From: CAYFVR01 sp046541515
GTDB taxonomy: Bacteria > Desulfobacterota > Desulfobacteria > Desulfobacterales > Desulfococcaceae
Assembly: GCA_046541515.1 (NCBI GenBank)
Contig: JBKHDD010000091.1
Span: forward strand, 1 to 18,693
DNA: 18,693 nt
Direction of reading: 5' to 3'
The notes under the pieces are model-generated. The model had not been told where the DNA came from, did no database searches, and saw nothing but the letters and a program-made list of their open reading frames with translations. Both the position numbers and the translations under genes were made by a program. Shown here in pieces: positions 1-6,862 of the stretch (position 1 is its first letter; each line of letters opens with the position of its first letter).

Positions 1-2070
1 CTACTCCTTGCCGACCATTTCCCGAAACCGCGCCTCGTCGATCACCGCCACGTCGTGGTCTTCGGCGTCCGTCAGCTTGGTTTCGCCGGGTTCTTCCCCC
101 CGCACCAGATAATCGGTTTCTCCGCTCACGGAACTCGTGGCTCGGCCCCCGAGCCGTTCCACGCGCCGTCGAGCTTCGTCGCGGTTCATGGAATCCAGGC
201 GTCCGGTGAAAACGAAAGTCGTGCCGGAGAGGGCGTCTCCGCCGTCCCCGACCCGAACCGGCTTTGGCCGAACGCCGACTTTTCGGAGGTCGTCCAGGAC
301 GGCCCGGTTTTCCTCGCGCCGAAAAAAAACCACGATGGAATGGGCGATTTCCGGCCCCACCTCTTCCAACGATTCCAGACTTTCCACATCGGCCGACAAA
401 AAGGCGTCCAGGGTTTCCCACTCTCGGGCCAGCAGACCGGCCAGATGGCCGCCCACGCGGGGAATTCCCAGGGCGTAGAGAAAGCGGTCCATGGGCGGCG
501 CCTTGGACCCTTGAATGGCCTCGCAAAGGCGCCGGGCCGACCGTTCGGCGAATCCCTCCAGGGATTCCAGGGTTTCCGGCGAGAGTCGGTAGAGATCGGC
601 CACGGTGTCCACCAGCTCCTTCCGGACCAGAAGGTCCGCGGTTTTCTCGCCCAGGCCGTCGATGTCCAGTCCGTCCCGAGAGGCGTAGTGGACCAGCCGG
701 CCGACTTGCTGGGCCGGGCAGGACAGCCCCGCCGGACAGCGATGATGGGCGCCGTCCCGGACGATCTCCGCCCCGCAGGAGGGGCAGGCGTCTGGCATTT
801 CGAAGGGTTCGCTCCGGGGTTTTCCCGGCCGCTTGACGCGCTCCACCACTTCGGGAATCACGTCTCCCGCCCGGGCCACCCAAACGATGTCGCCGGGGCG
901 AAGGTCTTTTTGAGCCACTTCGTCGGCGTTGTGAAGGCTGGCCCGGCTCACGATGACGCCGCCCACCTCCACCGGGCGCAACAACGCCACCGGCGTGAGA
1001 ATCCCGGTGCGTCCCACCTGCGCCACGATCCGCTCCAGCCGCGTGACCTCCTCTCGGGGCTCGAATTTCCAGGCCAAGGCCCAGCGGGGACTCCGGTCCC
1101 GCTCCCCCAGCGCCTCCCGAAGCCGGTAATCGTCCACCTTGACGACGACGCCGTCGATTTCGTAGTCCAACTCCATCCGTTCATCGGCAAGAGCCGCGTG
1201 GTACTTCCGGATCGTCTCCAAGTCCTCCGCCTTGCGACAGCGCGGTTCCACCCGAAGCCCCCATTCCGGAAGGGTCTCCAGCATGTCCCAGTGCCGGTCG
1301 AAGGCGGCCATATCGGCCGCGAGAATCTCGTACACCACCAAGTCCAGCGGGCGATGGGCCACCGCCGCGGGATCGAGCTGGCGCAAGGTGCCGGCCGCCG
1401 CGTTGCGGGGATTGGCGAAGGTGGATTCTCCCCTGGCGATCCGTTCTTCGTTCAACGACTGAAAGCCCTCCCGCCGCATGAACACCTCGGCCCGGACGGC
1501 CAGGAATCCCGGCCAGGCGACGTTGGTGCGCAACCGGAGCGGAAGGGCGCGAATGGTTTTGAGATTCTCGGTGATCTCCTCGCCGGTCTTCCCGTCGCCC
1601 CGAGTGACGCCCCGAACGAATCGCCCCTCCCGGTAGACCAGCTCCACCGAAAGGCCGTCAAACTTGGGCTCCAGCACGTAGGAAACGGGACGATCCCCGG
1701 CGCGCTCCCGGACGAATCGATCAAAATCGGCCACCGCCTCCTCTTCCAAGGCCGCGTCGAGGCTCGGCATGGGGGCGGCGTGTTCGGCGGAAGGCAGGGC
1801 GTCCAACGGTTCGGCGCCCACCCGCCGGGTCGGCGAATGCTCGGTCTGGACGGCGGGAAATTCCGTCTCCAACCGTTGCAGCCGACGAAACAGCCGGTCG
1901 TAGGCCGCGTCGGAAATCTTGGGGTCGTTCCGGATGTAGTACTGGTGATCGTGATATCGGATGGCTTCCCGCAACTTCTCGGCCTCTTCCTCGGCCTCGC
2001 CCTTGTCCAGGCCGGTCACGTCCGAAAAGGAGACGGAATTGGGGTCGGTTTTCAAGATTTCCAGATTCAC
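1..2070 (-). CDS. ligA: NAD-dependent DNA ligase LigA
   Basis: Seals 3'-OH/5'-phosphate nicks in DNA using NAD+, in replication and repair in the cytoplasm. The 689-residue protein has the full LigA order. The N-terminal Ia (NMN-binding) segment lies around residues 30-60. The adenylation domain has the nucleotidyl lysine K136 in KFDG and a DGVVVKV motif at 306-312. An OB fold follows, then a zinc finger with C429, C432, C445 and C451, helix-hairpin-helix repeats (about 460-600) and a C-terminal BRCT domain (about 610-689). Length is normal for the family (about 670-690). The start is GTG at 2070, preceded by a GGGAGGTG ribosome site about six bases upstream. The stop codon is at bases 1-3, so the gene is complete. 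It lies 22 bp downstream of the DUF72 gene on the same strand and is probably cotranscribed with it. Identification is very secure. Confidence 0.97.
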   Translation of the reverse strand: MNLEILKTDPNSVSFSDVTGLDKGEAEEEAEKLREAIRYHDHQYYIRNDPKISDAAYDRLFRRLQRLETEFPAVQTEHSPTRRVGAEPLDALPSAEHAAPMPSLDAALEEEAVADFDRFVRERAGDRPVSYVLEPKFDGLSVELVYREGRFVRGVTRGDGKTGEEITENLKTIRALPLRLRTNVAWPGFLAVRAEVFMRREGFQSLNEERIARGESTFANPRNAAAGTLRQLDPAAVAHRPLDLVVYEILAADMAAFDRHWDMLETLPEWGLRVEPRCRKAEDLETIRKYHAALADERMELDYEIDGVVVKVDDYRLREALGERDRSPRWALAWKFEPREEVTRLERIVAQVGRTGILTPVALLRPVEVGGVIVSRASLHNADEVAQKDLRPGDIVWVARAGDVIPEVVERVKRPGKPRSEPFEMPDACPSCGAEIVRDGAHHRCPAGLSCPAQQVGRLVHYASRDGLDIDGLGEKTADLLVRKELVDTVADLYRLSPETLESLEGFAERSARRLCEAIQGSKAPPMDRFLYALGIPRVGGHLAGLLAREWETLDAFLSADVESLESLEEVGPEIAHSIVVFFRREENRAVLDDLRKVGVRPKPVRVGDGGDALSGTTFVFTGRLDSMNRDEARRRVERLGGRATSSVSGETDYLVRGEEPGETKLTDAEDHDVAVIDEARFREMVGKE

Positions 2071-2092
2071 GGCGACACCTCCCGCGGGTGGA

Positions 2093-2842
2093 TCATTCGT
2101 TCGGCCGTTGGATCGACAGCATGTCGGCCAAGGTTTGGGCGTTTTCCGCCGCGTGGCCGGCCTCGTCGTTGTCGAAAAAGCAATACACCGTTCGCCCCCG
2201 CCGCGACCACGCGGAAATGGCGCCGGCCCATCCGGCCAACGTCCGGGCGTCGTATTTTCCCCGATAGGCTTCGCCCGGCCCGTGCAGCCGGATGTAGACC
2301 AGATCGGCCGTGACCGCCCGGGGCGATTCGTGTCCCGCCAGTTCGTAGATGCAAAACGCCACCCCGGCCCGCTCCAGGGCCGCCAGGGCGCGATCGTCGT
2401 GCCAGCTCGGGTCCCGAAACTCGATCGCGCAACGGAATTCCCCCGGCAGGGCCGCGAGAAAGGCGTCCAGCCGATCCGGATTGAAACGCCAATTGGGCGG
2501 AAGCTGGAACAGCAACGGACCCAGCCGGTCGCCCAGCCGCTTCAACCGTTCCACGAAGGGCGGCAGGGTTTCCTCCGGGTCCTTGAGCTTTTTCATGTGG
2601 GTGATGTGGCGGCTGGCCTTGGCGGCGAAGCGGAATCCCTCCGGCGTCGCATCCCGCCATCGGTCGAGGGTTTCCTCGGACGGAAGCTGATAGAAGCTGT
2701 TGTTGATTTCCACGGCGGGAAGGCGCCGGGCGTAAAAATCGAGATGGGAAAAGCCGTCTTCCCGGTCGGATTCCGGATAAAAAGGGCCGACCCAGTGGTC
2801 GTATCGCCAGCCCGAGGTTCCGATAAAACAGGGAGATGCCAT
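2093..2842 (-). CDS. DUF72 (YecE-like) family protein
   Basis: A 249-residue protein of the DUF72/YecE family, a TIM-barrel-like family of unknown biochemical role. It opens with the family hallmark FIGTSGWRYDHW near residues 6-17. It continues with EINNSFYQLPSEETLDRW (about 45-62), FAAKASRHITHMKKL (about 73-87), LLFQLPPNW (about 109-117), AIEFRDPSW (about 138-146) and a late VYIRLHGP motif, and ends with a YCFFDND segment. A TTG further upstream at 2854 is in frame, but the ATG at 2842 is chosen because a perfect GGAGG (2848-2852) sits six bases before it. The gene is upstream of ligA with a 22-bp gap. An intrinsic terminator lies directly in front of its ribosome site, so expression either starts between the terminator and the preceding small gene or depends on readthrough. 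Function cannot be given beyond the family. Confidence 0.9.
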   Translation of the reverse strand: MASPCFIGTSGWRYDHWVGPFYPESDREDGFSHLDFYARRLPAVEINNSFYQLPSEETLDRWRDATPEGFRFAAKASRHITHMKKLKDPEETLPPFVERLKRLGDRLGPLLFQLPPNWRFNPDRLDAFLAALPGEFRCAIEFRDPSWHDDRALAALERAGVAFCIYELAGHESPRAVTADLVYIRLHGPGEAYRGKYDARTLAGWAGAISAWSRRGRTVYCFFDNDEAGHAAENAQTLADMLSIQRPNE

Positions 2843-2852
2843 GGCCGCCTCC

Positions 2853-2877
2853 AAAAAAAACGACGGCGGCGCCGTCG
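2853..2877 (-). terminator. Intrinsic terminator in front of the DUF72 gene
   Basis: On the minus strand a seven-base-pair stem CGACGGC/GCCGTCG with a three-base loop (2861-2877) is followed at once by eight T (2853-2860). It lies downstream of the small hydrophilic-protein gene and its T tract runs straight into the GGAGG ribosome site of the DUF72 gene. The same bases can form an alternative 11-bp stem with 2914-2924 (see findings). Confidence 0.75.
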
Positions 2878-2947
2878 GTCGCGCGGGCCGCGTGAATCAG
2901 CCCGAGGACGCGAGGCGCCGCCGTGTCATTCGCTTCGGGTTGCCGAA

Positions 2948-3148
2948 TCAGGTACCCGGGGGAACGTCGTTCTCTTCGGGATTCCCGGGGGCGTCCGGAT
3001 ACTTGTCGGGCGCGTCGGGCGCTTCCTTGTCGATTTCGCGCTGTTGTTCCTCTTTCAGGTTTTTCACCCGGTCTTCTCCGCCCTTGTCCTGATCTTTCAT
3101 CTGTTTGCGATCATTGGGGTCCTTGGCTTTGGGGTCAGGCATCGGCAT
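2948..3148 (-). CDS. Small hydrophilic charged protein (66 aa), unknown function
   Basis: Encodes 66 residues, almost all polar or charged: many Lys, Asp, Glu, Pro and Asn, no cysteine, no tryptophan, no membrane segment. It looks intrinsically disordered, with a lysine/arginine/glutamate-rich middle (EDRVKNLKEEQQREIDKE) and a proline/aspartate-rich tail. The evidence that it is a real gene is the very strong ribosome site AAGGAGG two to nine bases before the ATG at 3148, and a good intrinsic terminator after its stop (2853-2877). A composition like this is typical of stress-induced hydrophilic proteins, but no family was recognised and no function is claimed. The nearby Nudix and DUF72 genes do not clarify its role. 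Confidence 0.7.
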   Translation of the reverse strand: MPMPDPKAKDPNDRKQMKDQDKGGEDRVKNLKEEQQREIDKEAPDAPDKYPDAPGNPEENDVPPGT

Positions 3149-3430
3149 GAATTCCTCCTTTGTTTAAGATTTGACCCCACAGTATCGAGAAACCCGCCGC
3201 CGCGCCATCGGGGGGAACCTTTAGAAGCGGAAAAAAAAGGGTGGAGGAGCCTGGAAAAACCGGGCGATTCCGACGCGCCGCTACACTTCCCGGAAGGCCT
3301 TTCTACCGGGAATCCTCCGTATCGAACCGACCGCCGGGACGAAAAAAATCCCCGCGAGGCCGGGCCAGGCGGGGACGGCGCGCCGGGACAACACCGGCGA
3401 ATTCGGATACTTGCAAACCGACGGTCGGCG
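3149..3430. other. Intergenic region, 282 bp
   Basis: Noncoding stretch between the membrane protein gene and the small hydrophilic-protein gene. It holds the terminator at 3342-3375. It also has a separate seven-base inverted repeat TTCCCGG/CCGGGAA (3287-3293 and 3306-3312, 12-base loop) without a T tract, and an A8 tract at 3231-3238. The strong ribosome site of the small gene is at its left edge. No convincing sigma-70 promoter was found on the minus strand, although the small gene needs one. Confidence 0.6.
3342..3375 (-). terminator. Intrinsic terminator after the two-TM membrane protein gene
   Basis: Read on the minus strand, stem TCCCCGC/GCGGGGA (arms 3349-3355 and 3369-3375, 13-base loop) is followed by seven T (3342-3348). 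It lies about 55 bp beyond the stop codon of the membrane protein gene at 3431. It insulates the downstream small-protein gene, which must therefore have its own promoter in 3149-3341; no clear promoter was seen there. Confidence 0.75.
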
Positions 3431-3778
3431 TTAGAATGGCCAGAGTCGTCGGGCCGCCCGACGGGTCCAGGCTTCCAATCGGTCCATCCATTTGGCGACC
3501 GGCCGGATGCGGGAAGCGATGATGCCCAACGCCGGTATCCAGAGCAAAAAGCCGGGCATTCCGGGCGGAATGGACAGCAGCAGCCCCACCAACGCCAGCA
3601 GGGCGGCCCCGGAGAGCATTGCCACCGACATCCCCCAGTGTTCCCGGCGGTCCCTCCGCCGCCGGTATTCGTTCCGGAAGCGTTCGCCGGGAATGTCCTC
3701 CAGAATGGTTCGCACCCTGCCCCGCCAGCGTTTCCAGGGGGACGGTTTCTTGGTCGATTGAGTGGTTTTTTGATTCAT
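3431..3778 (-). CDS. Small two-TM membrane protein, PGPGW-like
   Basis: A 115-residue protein with a strongly basic N-terminal half (about residues 10-47, many Arg and Lys). Two hydrophobic segments follow, at about 50-69 and 74-88, joined by a Pro-Gly-rich turn (IPPGMPGF), and the C-terminus is basic and Trp-containing (about 90-115). Two helices flanking a Pro-Gly turn resemble the small putative transmembrane proteins called PGPGW, but the exact motif is not conserved, so the family call is tentative. The reading frame stays open upstream to 4087. The ATG at 3778 is chosen because everything before it lacks a ribosome site and overlaps the promoter of the divergent Nudix gene. The ribosome site is weak (GGAG/AGGAT-like bases 10-20 bases upstream). 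Probably an inner-membrane protein; role unknown. Confidence 0.65.
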   Translation of the reverse strand: MNQKTTQSTKKPSPWKRWRGRVRTILEDIPGERFRNEYRRRRDRREHWGMSVAMLSGAALLALVGLLLSIPPGMPGFLLWIPALGIIASRIRPVAKWMDRLEAWTRRAARRLWPF

Positions 3779-3963
3779 GCCCAAAATCCTACTCCGGAAA
3801 AGTCCCAAAAGAAATACCGTCAATCGCCCATCCGGGCGACAAGATCCATGGCGAACCGTTCCGGGGAGGACGGCGATGCCCCAAGCGGGAAGTTCACTCT
3901 CGCCCGAAGGGTTCCCCATGCCCGAAACCGCCGCAAAACCCGTTCGTTCAACCCGTCGACCGG

Positions 3964-3991
3964 TTGTTTCCGGGAGATCCTGTGCTACAAT
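3964..3991 (+). promoter_or_regulatory. Extended -10 sigma-70 promoter for the Nudix gene
   Basis: TTGTTT (3964-3969), a 16-base spacer, then TACAAT (3986-3991) with the extended -10 dinucleotide TG at 3983-3984. Transcription would start near 3998, about 60 bases before the Nudix start codon. Position and orientation fit the gene. Confidence 0.6.
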
Positions 3992-4059
3992 GCGCCGTAC
4001 GCGCCGCTCGACGGCCCACCGAAAACCTTCCGCCCGGGAAACCGATCCCGGCTTTTCCC

Positions 4060-4776
4060 ATGGAATCCTTCCGCATGGACCCGACACCTCAACCCGCCGC
4101 CACCGTGGTTCCCCTGCGCACCGGAAACCGCAGAATGGAAGTGCTACTCCTTCGACGAAATCCGGCCCTGGCCTTCCACGGCGGGGCCTGGGTTTTTCCC
4201 GGCGGCCGGGTCGATCCCGAAGACCGCCTTCAGGCCGGGGACGATGCCGATCCGCTGGCCCCCGCCCGATGGGCCGCCGTTCGGGAGGCCCAAGAGGAGG
4301 CGGCGTTGAATCTGCTCCCCGAACGACTGGTTCCCCATTCCCGCTGGACCACCCCGCCGGGATTCCCCCGTCGTTTCGTGGCCTGGATCTTTCTGACCGA
4401 AGCGGAAACGAGCGGCGTTCGGGTGGACGGCGGGGAAATCCACGAACACCGCTGGATGTCGCCGGAGGCGGCGCTGATGGCCCACGAAACCGCCGGACTT
4501 CCTCTGCCCCCGCCGACTTTTATCACGCTGGTTTCGCTTTCCGGGATGAAAACCCCCGAAGAGGCCCTCCGAAGCGCGGCGGCCCGCAAGCCGCGCCATT
4601 TCGTGCCCCGCATTCTGGAAATCCCCGGCGGCCGCTGTTCCCTCTACCCGGGCGACGCCGGATACGCCGCCCGGGACCTGAACCGCGCCGGCCCCCGCCA
4701 CCGGCTTTGGATGAACGGAAAGCCGTGGCGCTATGAATGCACGATCGACGACGCCAAGAATGGTGAATGCGAGTAA
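4060..4776 (+). CDS. Nudix hydrolase, NUDT19-like
   Basis: Predicted to hydrolyse a nucleoside diphosphate linked to another moiety. The Nudix box is split. A glycine-rich WVFPGGRVDPEDR lies at about residues 44-56 and the catalytic helix REAQEEAAL at 75-83, separated by a roughly 18-residue insertion where ordinary Nudix boxes have a short spacer. This long spacer is the hallmark of the NUDT19/RP2 (acyl-CoA diphosphatase-like) group, so a CoA or acyl-CoA substrate is plausible but not shown. The protein continues with FVAWIFLTEAE and EHRWMSPEAAL segments typical of the fold. Of 238 residues, the first five are uncertain: a second ATG at 4075 has a weak GGAA nine bases upstream, and neither start has a strong ribosome site. 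The gene is monocistronic, behind the promoter at 3964-3991, and converges on the MFS gene. Confidence 0.85.
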   Translation: MESFRMDPTPQPAATVVPLRTGNRRMEVLLLRRNPALAFHGGAWVFPGGRVDPEDRLQAGDDADPLAPARWAAVREAQEEAALNLLPERLVPHSRWTTPPGFPRRFVAWIFLTEAETSGVRVDGGEIHEHRWMSPEAALMAHETAGLPLPPPTFITLVSLSGMKTPEEALRSAAARKPRHFVPRILEIPGGRCSLYPGDAGYAARDLNRAGPRHRLWMNGKPWRYECTIDDAKNGECE

Positions 4777-4872
4777 CCCAAGGCGGAATTGGAGTCCGAG
4801 CTTTGCCCTGCAAATTCGGCGCGACCCCGGAGATGTCGCAATTTACGCCGGTCTGAGACGGTTCCCCGCCGC

Positions 4873-4898
4873 AAAAAGGGCCGCCGCAAGGGCCGCCC
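4873..4898 (-). terminator. Intrinsic terminator of the MFS transporter gene
   Basis: On the minus strand a stem GGGC-g-GCC / GGC-g-GCCC with one G-G mismatch and a five-base loop is followed by TTTTT (4873-4877). It lies 25-50 bases after the MFS stop codon, in the 146-bp gap between the convergent Nudix and MFS genes. No clear terminator for the plus-strand Nudix gene was found. Confidence 0.6.
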
Positions 4899-4922
4899 CA
4901 AGAATCCAAAAAAACCCCGCGC

Positions 4923-6488
4923 TCAAGATTCCGACGGCGCCCCCTCCGCGTCCGCCTCTTCCCCGCCAGACCGCCCCGGCAACCGGAAGCTGAAAGCCAG
5001 GCAGACCAGCGCCGCCCCCAGGGCGATCCGGAAGGCCACGCCCACGCTGTCGGCCACGGCCTGACCCAGGATTTCCTGAACGGCGGCGGAGAGCCGGGCC
5101 TGAATTTCCGGCTGGAAAACGTTTTCCACGCCCCGCCGCGCCAAATCGGCCACGTCCGGGGGCATCTTCTCCGAAAGGCCGCCGTCCGAGAGTTGGTGAA
5201 AGGTGGAGACGAACCGGCCGGTGACCAGGCTTCCGGCCACGCCCACGCCGATGGCGCCCCCCAGGGTTCGGGTGAACTGGTGGGCCGAGGTGGCCGTTCC
5301 CAGGTCGGCGTCGCCGACGCTGTTCTGCACCACCAGCAGGGTGCCGATGGAGACCGCGCCCATGCCGATCCCCGCCACGCCCAGCGCGGCGGAACAGAGG
5401 GCCAGCGACATTTCGCTGGAAAAATTGACCGTCCAGACACCGCCGGCCGCCAGGCAGACCGCCCCGAACAGCACCGCCCGACGTTCTCCGATCCGGTGGG
5501 CGAGCTGGCCGGTGAAAAGCGCCCCGGTGGACCAGCCCAGGCTGAGAGAGACCATGGCCAGCCCCAATTCCGCCGGATTTCGTCCCAGGGCGCCCTGGAT
5601 GAAGAGCGGCGCGTAGGTGGCCACGCAGAAAATGGCCACGCTGCTGAAAAAGACCGCCGCGTTCCCGGCCCGAAATCCCTGGACCTTGAAGAAACTCAAG
5701 GGCAGGATCGGTTCGGCGGCCCGCCGCTCCACGCCAAAAAAGGCGACCGCCCCGCCCGCCGCCAGGGCGAAAAGCCCCAAAATCGGCGGCGAGGACCAGG
5801 GATGGTCCCTCCCTCCCAGAAGAAAGGCCACCAGCAGAGACAACACCGTCACCGTCAGCAGGACCGCCCCGGCGTAGTCGATGACGACCGCCTTGCGCTT
5901 CTCCCGGGTTTCGTACAGAAAAAACAGAATGCCGGCCATGGAAAGCCCGCCCAGCGGCAGGTTGACGTAAAAGATCCAGCGCCAGGAGACGTAGGTGACC
6001 AGCAGCCCCCCGAAGGTGGGCCCCAGCACCGAGGCCAGTCCCCAGACGAAGCTGGCCAAGCTCATCATTTTCCCCCGGCGGCCGGGGGCGGCGATGTCGG
6101 CAAGCACAATATAGGCCAAGGCAAAATTTCCGCCCGCGCCGATGCCCTGCACCACCCGGGCCAGGGTCAGGAACATCATGGAATCGGCCATCCCGGCCAG
6201 CACCGATCCCGCCAGAAAAATGCCGATGGAGACGGCGTACAGCGTCCGGTTGGGAAACAGGTCCGACAGCTTTCCGAAAATGGGCAGCGCCACGGCCCGG
6301 CTGAGCATGTAGGAAGAAAAGACCCAACTGTACAAATGAAGTCCCCCCAGCTCGGCCACGATGGTCGGCATCACGGCGGACATCGCCAGGGTGTCCAGGG
6401 CGCCCAGAAACAGGGCCAGCAGGGTGGCGGGAACCAGCAAAAGGCGTCGGAATTGGATGGCGGGGGCATTCGGCGGCGAAGCGGTCAT
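4923..6488 (-). CDS. MFS drug/proton antiporter, DHA2 family (14 TM)
   Basis: Inner-membrane proton-driven exporter of the DHA2 (EmrB/QacA-like, 14-helix) major facilitator group; the substrate cannot be told from sequence. The 521-residue protein has the family motifs. ALDTLAMSAVMPTIVAEL in helix 1 (about 30-47, motif D1 with its Asp) is followed by FGKLSDLFPNR (about 71-81, motif A), LARVVQGIGAGGNF (about 109-122, motif B) and a GPTFGGLL motif C (about 156-163). A WRWIFYVNLPLG signature follows at about 169-180. A soluble loop with acidic and amphipathic helices lies between the last two helices (about 430-480), as usual in EmrB-like proteins. The ATG at 6488 has GGAG six bases upstream. 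The frame stays open further upstream, but that part is promoter/leader DNA. The gene is divergent from the binding-protein gene at 6863, and no fusion-protein partner (EmrA-like) is adjacent. Confidence 0.93.
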   Translation of the reverse strand: MTASPPNAPAIQFRRLLLVPATLLALFLGALDTLAMSAVMPTIVAELGGLHLYSWVFSSYMLSRAVALPIFGKLSDLFPNRTLYAVSIGIFLAGSVLAGMADSMMFLTLARVVQGIGAGGNFALAYIVLADIAAPGRRGKMMSLASFVWGLASVLGPTFGGLLVTYVSWRWIFYVNLPLGGLSMAGILFFLYETREKRKAVVIDYAGAVLLTVTVLSLLVAFLLGGRDHPWSSPPILGLFALAAGGAVAFFGVERRAAEPILPLSFFKVQGFRAGNAAVFFSSVAIFCVATYAPLFIQGALGRNPAELGLAMVSLSLGWSTGALFTGQLAHRIGERRAVLFGAVCLAAGGVWTVNFSSEMSLALCSAALGVAGIGMGAVSIGTLLVVQNSVGDADLGTATSAHQFTRTLGGAIGVGVAGSLVTGRFVSTFHQLSDGGLSEKMPPDVADLARRGVENVFQPEIQARLSAAVQEILGQAVADSVGVAFRIALGAALVCLAFSFRLPGRSGGEEADAEGAPSES

Positions 6489-6862
6489 GGAGGCTCCGTA
6501 GGCGATTGACGGGGGCCGGTTCGCGGAGGGAATCCGGAAACCGCGAGGCAACGGCCGGCCCGAAAAACCCTTAAAATCGTTCCCTCGGGAGAAAAAGCAA
6601 GCCCTCGACGCGCCGGATTTTCGGAAAGGGCCGCCTTTTCCGCGGCGCCTTTCCCCACCCGAACTCGAAACGCCTTCCACGCCGGTTCTCGGTTGACAGT
6701 GCGGGCGGCCTCCGGATAGCATACAGTCCCGTTTTCGCCGATGGACGCCCTTCCCGGGCCGGGGCCGCCGGCAGGCGGAAATTCCGACCGATTCCAACAC
6801 GTCCAAAGTTCGCCCCTTTGGACCTCCGGAGCGCCCGCCGTCCCGCCGCCGGGAGATCATGC
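6489..6862. other. Divergent intergenic region, 374 bp, with hairpins
   Basis: Separates the MFS gene (minus) from the binding-protein gene (plus). It holds a plus-strand promoter (6693-6722) and two strong inverted repeats. The first is nested: GGGCCGG/CCGGCCC (6513-6519 and 6555-6561) outside CGCGG/CCGCG (6522-6526 and 6541-6545). The second is GGAAAGG-CCGC / GCGG-CCTTTCC (6623-6654). Both would lie in the untranslated leader of the MFS mRNA if that transcript starts beyond 6654. Neither has a T tract, so they are not ordinary terminators. Confidence 0.6.
6693..6722 (+). promoter_or_regulatory. Sigma-70 promoter for the binding protein-kinase pair
   Basis: A perfect TTGACA (6693-6698), an 18-base spacer and TAGCAT (6717-6722, four of six consensus bases). 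The start site would be near 6730, giving a leader of about 130 bases before the start codon at 6863. It is the best promoter match on the plus strand of this gap. Confidence 0.55.

Noticed and set aside
55..2313. 752-residue open frame on the plus strand opposite ligA
   Set aside because: It is an antisense shadow of a certain gene in GC-rich DNA; its protein is rich in Pro, Gly, His and Arg and has no recognisable domain.
1961..4309. 782-residue plus-strand open frame spanning the DUF72, small-protein and membrane-protein genes
   Set aside because: It crosses three supported minus-strand genes, two terminators and the Nudix start; composition is of the shadow type.
4843..6327. 494-residue minus-strand open frame in another frame of the MFS gene
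   Set aside because: Gly/Arg-rich out-of-frame reading; the true frame has clear MFS motifs and transmembrane segments.
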